NCBI GenBank assembly: GCA_012064415.1
Contig: SSNU01000173.1
Coordinates: 206,770-270,769 of the forward strand
DNA from: Gyrodactylus bullatarudis
Lineage: Eukaryota; Platyhelminthes; Monogenea; Gyrodactylidea; Gyrodactylidae
Direction: 5' to 3'
Length of the DNA: 64,000 bases
A program made the translations under genes and the position numbers. This document shows, piece by piece, positions 39,216 through 50,887 of the stretch (position 1 is the stretch's first letter; each line of letters starts with the position of its first letter). Below the pieces are notes generated by a model. The model was not told the DNA's origin and searched no databases. It worked only from the letters and a program-made list of their open reading frames with translations.

Positions 39216-40478
39216 CTAGTTCTTATTGATGAAACCAGCAAAGATGAATTTTACATCATTCGCTGTGTAGGAATTTGAGAGAATCTCACTGTATTCAAAT
39301 CCATAAAAATGCGTCAAGACGATTTCATTATCACCAATGAGAGATCCATTCAAAGGTACAGTGTTGATCTTATTGATATCAGAAATGAGTGTGTTCCCGC
39401 CGGTCGGACTCCCCCAGCGTTGAGATTTCTTCTTATTCGTTGTAAAAGTTATCCCGTCCATCATGTAACCGTGTAGCATTGTGAACTCTGTGATATATTC
39501 ATCAGAGCCAAGCTCAAAGACTGATTCACTTCCTGAAAAATTCGTTTCTATTGTTCTTGTCTCATTAGTCTTTCTATTTCTATAAGTCGGATGCATTCCC
39601 GTAACCTTCTGGGCACCTTCCCAGAGATAAGTGAAGAACTTAATTTTCTCCAAATGCCAATCATTAGGACCGCCTGGATAGCTTAGCTGGTTAACACTCC
39701 TCCTTGGATAGGCTTCTCTAGGATGTCTTCCGAACTCCTGCGGGTGAACAAAGAGTTCTTCCGGGATCCCATAGAAGATGTCAGAATTATTCTTCTCACG
39801 ATCATCAAGTATTTCTCTTACTGCCAACTGTAACTGAATTGCATCATGATTTGACTCTGTGATCAATGATAGGAACTTCGTATAGGCTTTAAGGTAATCG
39901 TCAAATATGCATGGATTTCCGTAGAAATCTCTGAATATGAGCGATTTCTCCCTAAATATCGTCTTCTTCTCTTCATCATTGAGACTCTTGTAGACTTCTA
40001 CATACTTTTGAGGATTATTTGCCAGAGCTCTCGTTAGATAACCATGAATTGCGGCATCCTTAACCTTCCAAAGGCTCTTAAAGGCTTCCATAGAATATTC
40101 AACATTGTTGGTTTTAACCTTGATCACTTGAACAAGGTGATTATGGGCCTTTTCGAACAAGAGAAAATCCAAACATCTCAATGTATCAACAAGCTTATCA
40201 TCCTCAATGGTGTAATCTTCCTCGTAAAACATTTTCATAACAACCTCGATAACTTCAGGTGTAAAGTCATTTACATCAATCGAGTTCACTTCTTTCATGA
40301 GGTCTTTCACAGAGTGTCGCTCAAAGTTAACATGGCTGTTAATATAGCCAGACTTTGAGGCCAATAGATTCTTATGACCCATAAAGACTTGTCCCTTACA
40401 ATTGATCTTGAAGTCTAGCCCTTCGTTGTTATTTCTTTTCGATCGATATTGCTCAACATCCAAAGTTTCACCAGACAT
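39216..40478 (-). CDS. BTB/POZ plus jacalin-like domain protein, copy 2
   Basis: Intronless, 420 residues, collinear with copy 1: the BTB-like part FKINCKGQVFMGHKNLLASK, the BACK-like part EAFKSLWKVKDAAIHGYLTR, FYGIPEELFVHPQEFGRHPR, and the C-terminal domain DWHLEKIKFFT, GSESVFELGSDEYITEFTM and GITFTTNKKKSQRWGSPTGG. The latter is the better fit to jacalin-like lectins (EYIT, then FxTNK, then a Gly-rich loop). Head-to-tail arrangement and collinearity indicate tandem duplication, though the two are now quite different. A start further upstream is excluded by a stop in frame. Confidence 0.75.
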   Translation of the reverse strand: MSGETLDVEQYRSKRNNNEGLDFKINCKGQVFMGHKNLLASKSGYINSHVNFERHSVKDLMKEVNSIDVNDFTPEVIEVVMKMFYEEDYTIEDDKLVDTLRCLDFLLFEKAHNHLVQVIKVKTNNVEYSMEAFKSLWKVKDAAIHGYLTRALANNPQKYVEVYKSLNDEEKKTIFREKSLIFRDFYGNPCIFDDYLKAYTKFLSLITESNHDAIQLQLAVREILDDREKNNSDIFYGIPEELFVHPQEFGRHPREAYPRRSVNQLSYPGGPNDWHLEKIKFFTYLWEGAQKVTGMHPTYRNRKTNETRTIETNFSGSESVFELGSDEYITEFTMLHGYMMDGITFTTNKKKSQRWGSPTGGNTLISDINKINTVPLNGSLIGDNEIVLTHFYGFEYSEILSNSYTANDVKFIFAGFINKN

Positions 40479-40672
40479 CCTATTGAAATTGTGTATTTGA
40501 TATTATAAAAAGACGAAGATTCAAACGTTGATTCATTCGATTTGCTTGTTTTAATTTTTTCCTCCGTTTAAATTTTTTTTGTTGAAACTTACTAGTAAGT
40601 AGTTCGATTGTTTTTACTAAATTAAAAAGAAGAGTTTCTAAAATTAATTCATATTACTAACACTAGTAAAAT

Positions 40673-43324
40673 CTAATTCAAAATCAAGTCAAATTCTCGA
40701 CTAAATGATGTCCATAGGAATTTCATTTTTCCGATTAGAAATTCTATTATTTCATCAAATATCGGATTGAAAAATTCGGGACCATTCCCTTCGTAGGATA
40801 GACGTGATATTTGGTACTTCGTCTTTCTAACCATCCCATGCTGAAGGCTTGTCAAGTTTTCCTGATTTAAGAACCGTTTGCATATGCTGATAAGAATCTC
40901 TTTCAATGCCCCAATGTTGGCCATTCTCTTGATCTGAATCTGTAGTTAAGATAAATTTTTTTTTTCTTGATTAAAAGATTTTTAAACAGAAATTTTGAGT
41001 AGATTCTGAATTTTCTGAAACTATTTGTAACAAAAGATTATTAGACCTCAATCGAAATAATAGATTAAACTCCTTTATAAGTGTATTCAGACTAAGGGAC
41101 CAAAACAATTCAATCTTTTTCCATGACTCACTTTAAAGCTGTATATTTCAATGAGAAATTCAAAATCAATCCCACTTTTCTTGTATCCTTTGTGTATGAG
41201 AAAATTTTTGAATATTTTTAAAGCCTCCGGCAAAACCTCTTTCTTCCAATAGACCTCGTCAAGAATGTAACTCATGGAACATGAGCTGGACCCATTATTT
41301 TGAGGTGACACATTGGTTTCTTCCAGGATGTATTCCCCGAATCCTGCCAAGACCAAAATTGATTTGCAATAACTTGCTGGCTTAGACGTTAGACTGTTTA
41401 TTGTCACCGCATGCTTTAGTGACACTAACTATAAATTGAACAGAATATAATCGTAGTGTCTTACCTGTAAGAAATTTTCAAACTTTTCATTTAAAATTTG
41501 TTCCACAAAATAATTCAAATAATCCCTTATGGACTGAATCAAGTTATTCAAATCGCCACGTTTAAAATGATATATTAATAAGGAATACAGTTCCTGATTG
41601 GTTTGCAGGGGGGTTTTTAGGAGAAACTTTCTCAACTTATTCGCTAGATAGAGGATTCCCTCTACGTTATCAGTGCTGAGATCATTCTCAACGATAAGTT
41701 CACTCATATTAAGAACTTCTGCTTCATTAGGTAGGTCTGAATTCTTGAGAAATGCTCGAAATCCATTGAGTATTCTTGTAGATTAATAACAATAATTAGT
41801 GAAAAAAAGAATTAAGTTGTAATCTTTTTGGTTCTTTAGATCTTGCCTAAGCGACCATCTAATTTAAACATGTGTGACAGGCATAGACTCGTATCTTCTT
41901 TATTGGGACTCTTTAGCATATCTGGGCCGAGAATCGGATCTTGAGCATCGAATCCCTCAGGCAAGATGGGAAAGATACAAATTCACTATAAAAAATAACT
42001 CACACTGCATGTTTTCCAAGATAAATTTTCAGCTTGAATAAATCCCTATTCTCGACAACCTCCTTTAGATTCTCATCAAAAGCATTTCTAAAGTTTGCCT
42101 CAAACGGACTTAGAAGAGACTCCCCTGGTTGGGAATCTTCCAGGAATCCTTTGTTCAATTGACTTGTCAATACATGATATTCACCATTTTCATTAATATC
42201 AATTTTAGATTCTGTCTCAAGTAGGTTCTCATTGCCATCATTGACGACTTTCGAGCAAATATTGTTGATCAGGATCATCTTCTTCTTTGCTCGATTGAAA
42301 CTATCTTCAACTTCCTTCAAACTCTTTTTCTCCAAGGGATCTTGAACTATTTCCTGGTCAACCAGTCCAATGAAGCTTTTGAGAATATTTCCGAACTTAT
42401 GATCATTATTTAGGAGCGATTCGAATGTTTCTTTATGCTTGAAAATATCCAGAAAGACATGAATGGGTTTTTCAACCGGTTTCTCCATTGTTGCATGGTC
42501 AAACGAGGGTAATAACTTAGAGAATAGATGTATTGTCAAATTAGACATGAGACATGTTAGTATGTTCCTAATTTCCCTACCAATCAGGCCACGATACGAT
42601 ACTACCTGTCTGGTTAAGAAGAATATCTCCAATTCCTCAGCAATGTTGCTTTCCTCAATTGCTTGGTACTTGAGGATTTCCTTGTAATTCTCTATAAACT
42701 GTAGCAATCCGATGAAAAATTGCTTTACACTAATCTTGTCTTCATGGCGTGTAGTTAGCCTTCGTAAAGCTAACCAAGCCTCAATGAATAATCTACCATC
42801 TTTATCCTTTGATAAAAAAGTCAGAAACTTTTCATAGAAGTTAGCCCCTCTTGGCACTAGGCTTCGTTGAAAACAATTTGTTCTTACGGGGACTTCTTCT
42901 GTTTGAATGCTTAGCATTTCGTTCATGATTTTTAGGAAATTTTCATGACTCTTCGTTGTGATACGGAATTTGATGTACCAAGAAATCTCATAAATCTCAC
43001 CCCAATGAAATGACTCGAAATGAGAATCTGTTAACAGGTCATAGAGCTCTTGTAAATAGTAGACCTCAGAGTTTAGGTAATTCTCGTAGACTGCTGACAT
43101 ATTATCATATTTCAAATCTTGCAAATTCTTAAATTTTTATCAAGAATTAGATAACCAACAGTTAATTCAAGATAGACATCGAGAAAGTAATCCGTTATGG
43201 TAATAAAATGATTCTCTTTCATGGTTATTTTAGTTGAAATATTGCCAAATTTCGTTGTTATGGTTTTCATCAAATTCATTATGAATTCATACATGAAAAC
43301 CAATGATATTTCTAATTTGATCAT
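40673..43324 (-). CDS. Unrecognised multi-exon protein gene
   Basis: Exons on the minus strand: about 43103-42000, 41779-41465, 41428-41132 and 40939-40673, joined through GTGAGT/GTAAGA donors and ttaactacag/tttatag acceptors with matching phases. The product is helical and rich in Leu, Lys, Glu and Phe, with no obvious motif or transmembrane segment, which suggests an alpha-solenoid or scaffold. I do not recognise the family. An upstream frame, 43324-43112 (LEISLVFMYEFI, then YFLDVYLELTVGYLILDK), looks coding and overlaps the next exon in another frame at 43112-43124. It could be the true N-terminus joined by a frameshift or sequence error; otherwise translation starts at the ATG at 43103. 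Confidence 0.6.
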
Positions 43325-43709
43325 TAGAAAAAGAGTTTATTGAAATCTTGTCACTTTGAATGTAAAATATTGTCCTTGGCAGATGTTCGATCTCTCTACT
43401 TGAGCTAATTGATAAGAAGCTAGGAATCTATGATTTTTACAAAACTCTCTTTTATTTTTTTATCAATCAAAAGAGGTTACGCAAGATCAAGATAATAGAA
43501 GAAAATCGATTATGCTAAATTTGATCTAATGCTAACCTCCTAGCCATTTGGGAGTTTTCATTTTCACTACATGAAAATCAATGAAAGACCTGTCACAAAA
43601 TGGAGGGCTCTTGAAAATTTTTATGGTCTAATTGTGATCCTGAAAAAAGCTCTTTTGACCATTCTACCACCAGATCATGTATTTTCTTCCCAAAAGTGAA
43701 AGTAGGCTT

Positions 43710-45305
43710 CATAATAGGGTACCCTATACGAAGTTTTATTTTTCCCGAACAATGCACCATTCCCTAATCAAAATTTGATGTTCTAACCGAGAAAAACACA
43801 TTCTTGAAAGTCAAAACTAAAAATTTTCATGTTCTGATATACGAAAATCCTTACAATCATCAAAAAATCAAAATTTTTTAAGACTTTCTTTCAACAAGTC
43901 CTAATTTTATTCAAGATCCTTAATTTTGTGAGTTAATTACATGTTTTGGCTATAGTTATTTCATTTTTGACTACACTTTTTACACTTTTGACTAAATTTT
44001 GAAAAAAATATTTTACTTTTGACTACACTTTCTTCCATATTTCACTCATTTGACTATCGTCAAAAAGTAAACTTAGATTTTACATTTTTGACTACAAGAA
44101 TTTTGACCTATTATTAAATCAAAGTTTTCCATGAACTTTCTACATATAATTTTGATAACGATGATGTGTGAGATCTAAAATCACTGAAAATTTGTTACCA
44201 GTCCCATGCATAGTCGTGAGATTTTCTTGTAGGCATAGTGGAATAACAATATTTAACAGAAATGATCCTAACATGATTCTATTACTACTCGAACCCTTAT
44301 CAGCAAAAAAGATATTTGAAAACGTAGTAAAAATTCATTGAAAATCTAGCGGCATTTTTAAAAAATTCTCATCTTTAAACTTGTATAAACAAGAATTTTG
44401 ATACTTGATCTTATATAAAATAATTATAATTATAATGTTTTAAGAATTCATAGTATTATCATTTGAGTAGGTTTTTAAAATAGTTTGAAAAATTCCTTAC
44501 ATCTCTACTGTTTATATTGCCTAAACTAAATCGACAGACTAGTAAAGAAAAATGAGATTTATTCATCTTTGAAATCAACATTTTCGAAGAATTTTGAACA
44601 GAAGTTAACCATTATTATCAAAGAGGCTCGAAAACTTGATGTAAAATAATCAACAAATGAAGGTGAATACTTTGTAATGAATACACCATCATCTGATGTT
44701 TTCAACGTGTTCAATTTGTGCGAAAAAATTTATTGGTTCGCCTTGCAAATATTTTCTCGCTGTGGCTATTTATTCGCAAATAAATTGGACTGATCAAATA
44801 GAAAATATTTAAGACTGGCACTCTGAAAAAAATTTATTCATCGAAAATATTTCTACCAGATTTGGATTCTCTTTAAGATAGGGAAATTGTAAGCCTGAAG
44901 GCATCTCGAAAATGAGGTCGACTTAGGTTGAAACGTCTAAAATTAAAAAATGAAGAAAAGTGTAGTCAAAATAAATTTGGAAAAAATTTTCAATATTTTA
45001 ATTGGAATTGGACTATAGTCAAATGTGTAAAATATGATAGAAAGTGTAGTCAAAAGTAAAATATTGTTTTCAAAATGTAGTCAAAAATGTAATTAACTCT
45101 AATTTTGTCCACTCTCGTAGTAAAATTCATTATAAAAATCTTGGCGTGTATCAAAAATGGTTGTCTTCAATCGAGATTTTGTATATCAAAACAAACTTAA
45201 CAACGTATGGCTCTATAGGGAAAAAAATCTTAGTTTTCGTTTTCCTTCAAAATGAGATTAAGGCTGGGAAAAGTTGAAAAATTTGGCCTACTCTACTACA
45301 TAATC
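43710..45305 (+). mobile_element. MITE-like element interrupted by a MULE-like insertion
   Basis: The left part 43710-43929 and right part 45100-45305 together match the uninterrupted copy at 16029-16485 in order (CCCGAACAATG, AAAACACATTCTTGAAAGTC on the left; GTAGTAAAATTCATT, GAGATTTTGTATATCA on the right). The gap is filled by the element at 43930-45099. Confidence 0.75.
43930..45099. mobile_element. Non-autonomous MULE-like TIR element, 1170 bp, with 9-bp TSD
   Basis: The ends are inverted (GAGTTAATTACAT on the left; ATGTAATTAACTC on the right). The subterminal regions carry repeated TTTTGACTACA blocks on the left and their reverse complement TGTAGTCAAAA on the right. It is flanked by a perfect 9-bp duplication, TAATTTTGT, at 43921-43929 and 45100-45108. 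A 9-bp duplication, long subterminal repeats and a G-starting end are typical of Mutator-like elements. No transposase is inside. Confidence 0.82.
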
Positions 45306-45445
45306 TGTATTCCAAAAAATCTTGATCATATTTGATATATTTTCTGAGATTTCTGTAAAAATCATGGATTTCCAACTTTCACAGCTTACACAATGAACGA
45401 CATGAAAGAATTTTGCACAAAAGCTTAATTTCAGGTATAAGAGAA

Positions 45446-47433
45446 TTATTCTTTTATTAAAATATTAAAATGTACTTTAAGATGACGATTCAAATTGCCT
45501 GACTGACTGAATTTGGCGAAACAAAAACTACACTTGTATGGCTTCTCACCAGAGTGTACACGAGTGTGTTTAGTTAATGTGGAACTATCAGAGAATGACT
45601 TGTAACAAATGGAACATGAGTATGGCTTCTCTCCGGAATGTGTTCGCATGTGTGTTGTAACTGAGGAGCTTTGGGAGAATCTTCGATCACAAATGAAACA
45701 CTTGAATGGCTTCTCACCCGAATGTGTTCTCATATGAGCAGTCAGATTAGCAGTTTGTGAAAAGGCCTTCTTACATAAACAACACTTGTATGGTCGCTCA
45801 CCAGAATGCGTTCGCAAATGTGTTTTCAACGTACTGGGCCTCGAATAAAACTTGCCACATATCTGACAAATATTCTGATTACTAATTGGTTCTTGTTTCT
45901 CTGAATCATCAACATTGCCCGGTATCCTGTCCTGGCAAGTTGATGTTTGATCCAGGGTCGACTTTTGATCTAAATTCCAGTTCCCTTGACCAGTCTCTTG
46001 GGTTGACCATGATATTTCCTCTTCATCGACTTGCCTGGACTGATAATTTTCAGGATAACTCTGATATACACTGTAGTTGGATTCATAGCCTTGAGAACAA
46101 ATGTAAGCTGATGGTTCATGCTGTAAGGGATCCCGGTCAACTTTGATTGAACTCAAGTTCAAGAGACTTTCTATATCTTCCTCACTCGACTCGTGAGATT
46201 CATCATCCTCCTTGAGAAGATTTCTAAATTAATTTTTAAAAATTCTTGTCACTTTGATTATTTAGATGAGAAATTCGAAATTAAAATTTCATTCAAACTA
46301 GCCTGAGTGTGCATAAATCTCAATTCCGGACCAAAATTTTGATTTTTTTCTGGCAAGAAAGATTTACTAGGCAGATGTAAAGAAATTAAAACTAGATATA
46401 ACGGCATTCCAGTATTTAAAGTCTGGAATATGTTCCTTTAGAACCAGAACCAAAATGTAAATCTTGCGCGAATTTCATATCAACTTGAATAAAATCAAAC
46501 ATATTAATAAAATTATCTTACTGTACCTAGATTGATAGTAATTTAAAAGAAAGTTTGTTTGTAAAAACATTAAATGCAATTGGTTTGAAGTAATTGAGCA
46601 ATATTTAAACACATTTGAGAACCATTCTGAAAATAAGAAACCTGCAGGACCCTAGTCTGAAGACACCTAACGAAGTAAAATTTTTACCCCCTTTTAATAA
46701 TTATAATTCATCAATTTTTCTGAAGATTTTTTGGAAACTGTATCAAAACAGACTTTTACCGATCCAAGAAAATAAAAACCGACAATTTAGATATTGAGCT
46801 GGCACAATTTTTTCATTTTATTAAATTTTTAATTGATATGAAGTTGGGAATCTATGATTTTTACAGAAATCTCGATATTTTCATCAAGAATTCGAATTTG
46901 ATAAAGATTTTCTGGAATCCTACTCATGCTGCCCACTTTTACCATTTGAAGAAGAAAAATCTGAAAAAAATTATTTATCCTGAAAATCACATTTTGATCC
47001 CTCTCCCACTTTCAAATCAACAAAAATTTTCAGCTCAAAGTTCGAAAAAATGGGATTTTGGCGCCAAATGGGAATTTGAAAAATGACCATACTTTTCATA
47101 AAAATAATTTTTTTCAGATTTTTTTTCTTCAAATGGTAAAAGTGGGCAGCATGAGTAGGATTCCAGAAAGTCTTTAACAAATTCGAATTCTTGATGAAAA
47201 TATCGAGATTTCTGTAAAAATCATAGATTCCCAACTTCATATCAACCAACTTTATGTGTAGCTTAGTTTACAATGAGACAATGAAAAGGTTCAAGAACAA
47301 GAATTGGAAAAACTGAGACTTACGGATCGAAAAAGTTGTTGCTTGTGTTATGATTCCAGTGATACTTTTCCTGATTCTCATACTGACTATTGCCTCCAAG
47401 ATTATCCGTGGAACTGGTAAGATTTCCCAACAT
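45446..47433 (-). CDS. gl: Glass, C2H2 zinc-finger transcription factor
   Basis: Glass is a DNA-binding factor required for photoreceptor development. Exon 1 is 47433-47324 (starting [14 protein letters not shown], donor GTAAGT) and exon 2 is 46223-45446, joined in matching phase. Exon 2 encodes five tandem C2H2 fingers whose helices match Glass one by one: [71 protein letters not shown] and [13 protein letters not shown]. The protein ends 6 residues after the last finger. The N-terminal part is short and acidic and far smaller than in Drosophila, so further 5' exons may exist. TTTATT at about 45451-45460 on the plus strand is the likely poly(A) signal. Confidence 0.93.
46833..47245. repeat. 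Foldback element in the Glass intron, arms 145 bp, loop 123 bp
   Basis: 46833-46977 and 47101-47245 are near-perfect reverse complements (outer ends TTGATATGAAGTTGGGAATC). Related arms occur at 8917-9512 and single-arm pieces near 43410, 47930-47960 and 48195-48245. It fills much of the 1.1 kb Glass intron, bounded by GTAAGT (47323) and aatttag (46224). Confidence 0.9.
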
Positions 47434-50400
47434 GATCCGATTCTCTAGTGAGGCAAATTATCTTTTCTGGTTTCCCTTAAACAACACGGTAATACACATA
47501 TTTCTATTGGAAGTATACATTTTGCTTCTATTCTCCTCTCTCTGATTAGCATCATACCTCATGTATCACTCATGTATGTACCCAGTGATAAATATGCATA
47601 CATCATGTATTCTTTTAGAAATATATATCCACTTTACCTAAATATGGTATAAACTGCTTTATTTACTACTGCAATTTGCGTAACCAATAGAAATCAAGAG
47701 AGACAATGTTTCGCATATTTCAAATAACCCACCCTAAGGGAATTTATATACCACAATACACCAGAGGAAATACGATATGTGACCTTTTATTTATCCTAAT
47801 GAATGTTATTACACAATACAATTATTATCTAATTGAAAATGAGAAAACAATAAATGGATTTTAGGCAACATCTATTGATACTGTATAGTAACTGAATGAA
47901 AGTTTATTTTAAAATAAACCATTAAATGTAAAGTTGGGAATCTATGATTTTTATTAAATTTCCAAATTATTTTTTTACATTGAGCTGAAAATTTTTATTG
48001 ATTTGAAAGTAGTAGAGGGATAAAACGAAGTTGAAGTGTATTACCATAAACTTTCTAAAAGACCCATTATTTTGTGACAGGTCTTTTATAATTGAAATTT
48101 CCAACGATAAAGAATAATTATTCTTCAATTATAATTGATTTACCTGGTCCAGAAAAGCTTCTTTCGATTACCCTCCCAGTTTCGAATCAAAAAAAATTTT
48201 AACCCATTCAAATTCTTGATGGAAAAATCAAATGATTATAGATTCTCTATATCATATCAATTAAAACTATATTTTAAAAATATTGGAATAACAACTAACC
48301 CTGTATACAAAGTCTCAAGGTACTCCACTCAAATACTGAAACTTCTTGAACTAAAATTTCTTAGGATACCCGAGTCTTTTTCAAAAATCTAGAAAAATTG
48401 AAAAAGTAAAAATTACGAAAATACATAACGATGAAAATATTGGCTAAAATATTTTTTATCACATCGTAAACTGTAGATTAGAAACCTCCTGAGAGAATCA
48501 TCGATCAAACTTTAACACTAAAGAATCGGGGTCTTGCTAAACTGGTGGGAATGGAATCTTAATGGAAAAATATTCGAATATTTCTAGCGGATAATAGAAT
48601 CAATACATATAATTAATTCTTATAACACTTTGTTCCTGTATATTCTATAAATTGCATAAGATTGAAAAAATAATAATTGAAAATTTTTAGCCTGTAGATT
48701 TCAAGAGATATTCTAATTTGTGTTTTATTGAATTTTTTTGTTAGCATATATTTTATTTCAAGTATATAATTATCAAAAATATAGTAATCTGAGATGGCAT
48801 TATTAAAATATGAGGAATAGAAAAATAGAAGGAATTGAATATAATCTGGTTGGAGTTTGAACACTTGTAGTGAGAATAAATAGGCCATTTAAGAATTTTC
48901 AATAAAAATTCTGGAATTAGTGACATAATGGATTTTATACTGAAGAGGTACATTACATTCAGATAATTTATATATTATATAGGCAGAGAGTAGATTTTTT
49001 TTGTGATCTGAAAATGAGATCTAATTTTTGTGTTATCTACATTGTTCCCGTTATTTTCACAGCAAATTCATAAATTTTAGCTATTTTCACACATGTCAAC
49101 GCATGGAGAATCTACTGCGTCAGTCCTAACAGCTTCAAAAAGAGATTAAAAATTTACTAAAAACTGAAACTTGAGAGATACTTTCAAGCATAGCTTCTAA
49201 ACCAGAAGAGGTAGTTCAAAAGTTTGAGTCAATGAGTTGTAGATAAATTTTTTGCAGAATATTTCTATCTTTTTAGCATTGTAATTCGAGCTATAATAGC
49301 AAATATAAAATCGGATAAAACACAAATTTACTTTTGATTGGACAAGTTATTTGAAAACTATTTTCCAATATTTCGATGGTTCTGGCTTAAATAATGATCC
49401 ATTCAGGTGTGTAATTTCTCATCGATAAAATTATTCAATGAAATTCCAAGATTTCAAAAACCATTCGACTTTAATGGTTGATTTAGGCAGATAAACAAGA
49501 ATGCGTGTAACTTCAACGATGGCTATTTTGCATCTTTTACAGTAAAAATATTTCTATTGAAACACAGTGAATTTTCCCATTTTCACAAAAACTCACTTTT
49601 TTTCCTATCTAAATGTATAGAAATCATTAATCTGATTGGTCGAGATAAATAATACTTATAATTAGGGGGGAAAATATTCTTGTTGCAATAGAAATATTTT
49701 TACTGTAAAATTTCTAAAAGTAATCCCTTTCATTAGAACGGTCCTCAAAAATTCTTCAAAATTACATAGAGGCCAGCAAAGATTAGCTAATTTTTATAAA
49801 CACTACCTCCTCATACTACTTAGTATGCAATGTAGAAAGAATCAAAGATATTCTTTACCAGTCGTGTTAGTTTTGGGTTTGTGAATGAAAAAAATTCTTT
49901 CTACCACCACCCACTGGGCATGGTTTGTTTGGCCTAGTTTGTCGCAGTTCTTTATTCCTCCAACTGTCCAACTGCAAATGAAATGTCTATCCATATTTGG
50001 TGAGTAAAAATAGATTATCTTTAACTTTTTATATGTATTTTAGATTAGTTCATTCTGAAAATATATCCAAGGTTATACAGAGTAATGTATATATCGTATG
50101 TAATTCATATTTTGTATTTTTTCTTAACCCGATTGGTAACAATGATTGACAGGAGCCGGGACCACTTTGTTCGCCTGTGGCCAATTTAAGGGATACATTC
50201 AGATTGTTTTTATTGATGGGAATAGATAACTAGTATTATAATACTAAAGGGAAACACTTTCAGGTCATAGCTTGATAATCACTATAGGTGATGTAGACTT
50301 ATTCACTTTTTAGGCTTCAAAAGTTTCGAGTTTACCTTTCTTTATGCATATAATAATTATTATAATCTTTTGGACCAATTGTTAGGAATCTCAAGTTATT

Positions 50401-50887
50401 TCAAGAAGTTTATGTAATTTTCTTCTTAATCCTTTCAAATGGGTTGTTAGATACCTGCTTCTTGAACTACATGCTCATTAGAGATAGATTTTGCAAATTT
50501 TTGGTTTTTTTTTTGAATGGGCTCTTCAAGAGAATTTGAATGATGCATAAAACATATTTATTAACTGGTTGCAATAGAAACATTAATTTTTTATTAAAAT
50601 TTAGGTATTGAAACTTAAGGGATTTTTTAATAAAAACGGCACTTTGACACTATCACTTAATGAAAAATTTATATAATTCGAAACAAAAATTCATTCACAT
50701 GTTCTTCTTGTTTAACTTAATCTCTATAAACCTGATATTTTATTTCAATAAAATGAGATCATTCATTAAATTTTAATGAATTTTACGAGAAGAAAGTAGT
50801 CTATAGTAAAATTCATTGATTAGTTGATTTCAAATTCTCTAAGGTACACATAATTCAAGTTGTTCTAAACGGTTTAAAACTATAGTA
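47434..50887. other. Intergenic region upstream of Glass, with MITE fragments
   Basis: Should contain the Glass promoter next to 47434. It holds foldback-family pieces at 47930-48260, the MITE at 49541-49705 and a block at 50535-50620 shared with 23930-24020. No gene is supported; the frames at 48135, 48613 and 48753 are AT-rich shadows. Confidence 0.5.
49541..49705. mobile_element. MITE with about 20-bp TIRs and TA flanks
   Basis: CAGTAAAAATATTTCTATTG at 49540-49559 is repeated in perfect reverse complement at 49687-49706, and the identity continues outward through TA into TTTTA on both sides. The TA flank and CAG start fit a Tc1/mariner-like (pogo-type) MITE. The interior of about 130 bp has no coding capacity. 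Confidence 0.75.

Larger units (their letters stand above)
43325..45445. other. Intergenic region occupied by a nested transposon
   Basis: Contains the interrupted MITE (43710-45305) with a MULE-like insertion inside. A fragment near 43410-43450 resembles the foldback family (AGCTAGGAATCTATG). No gene is seen. Confidence 0.65.

Noticed and set aside
46838..47249. Mirror-image frames of 82 and 92 codons with the same peptide start ([16 protein letters not shown])
   Set aside because: They are the two arms of the foldback repeat, so the identity is due to the palindrome and not to two genes.
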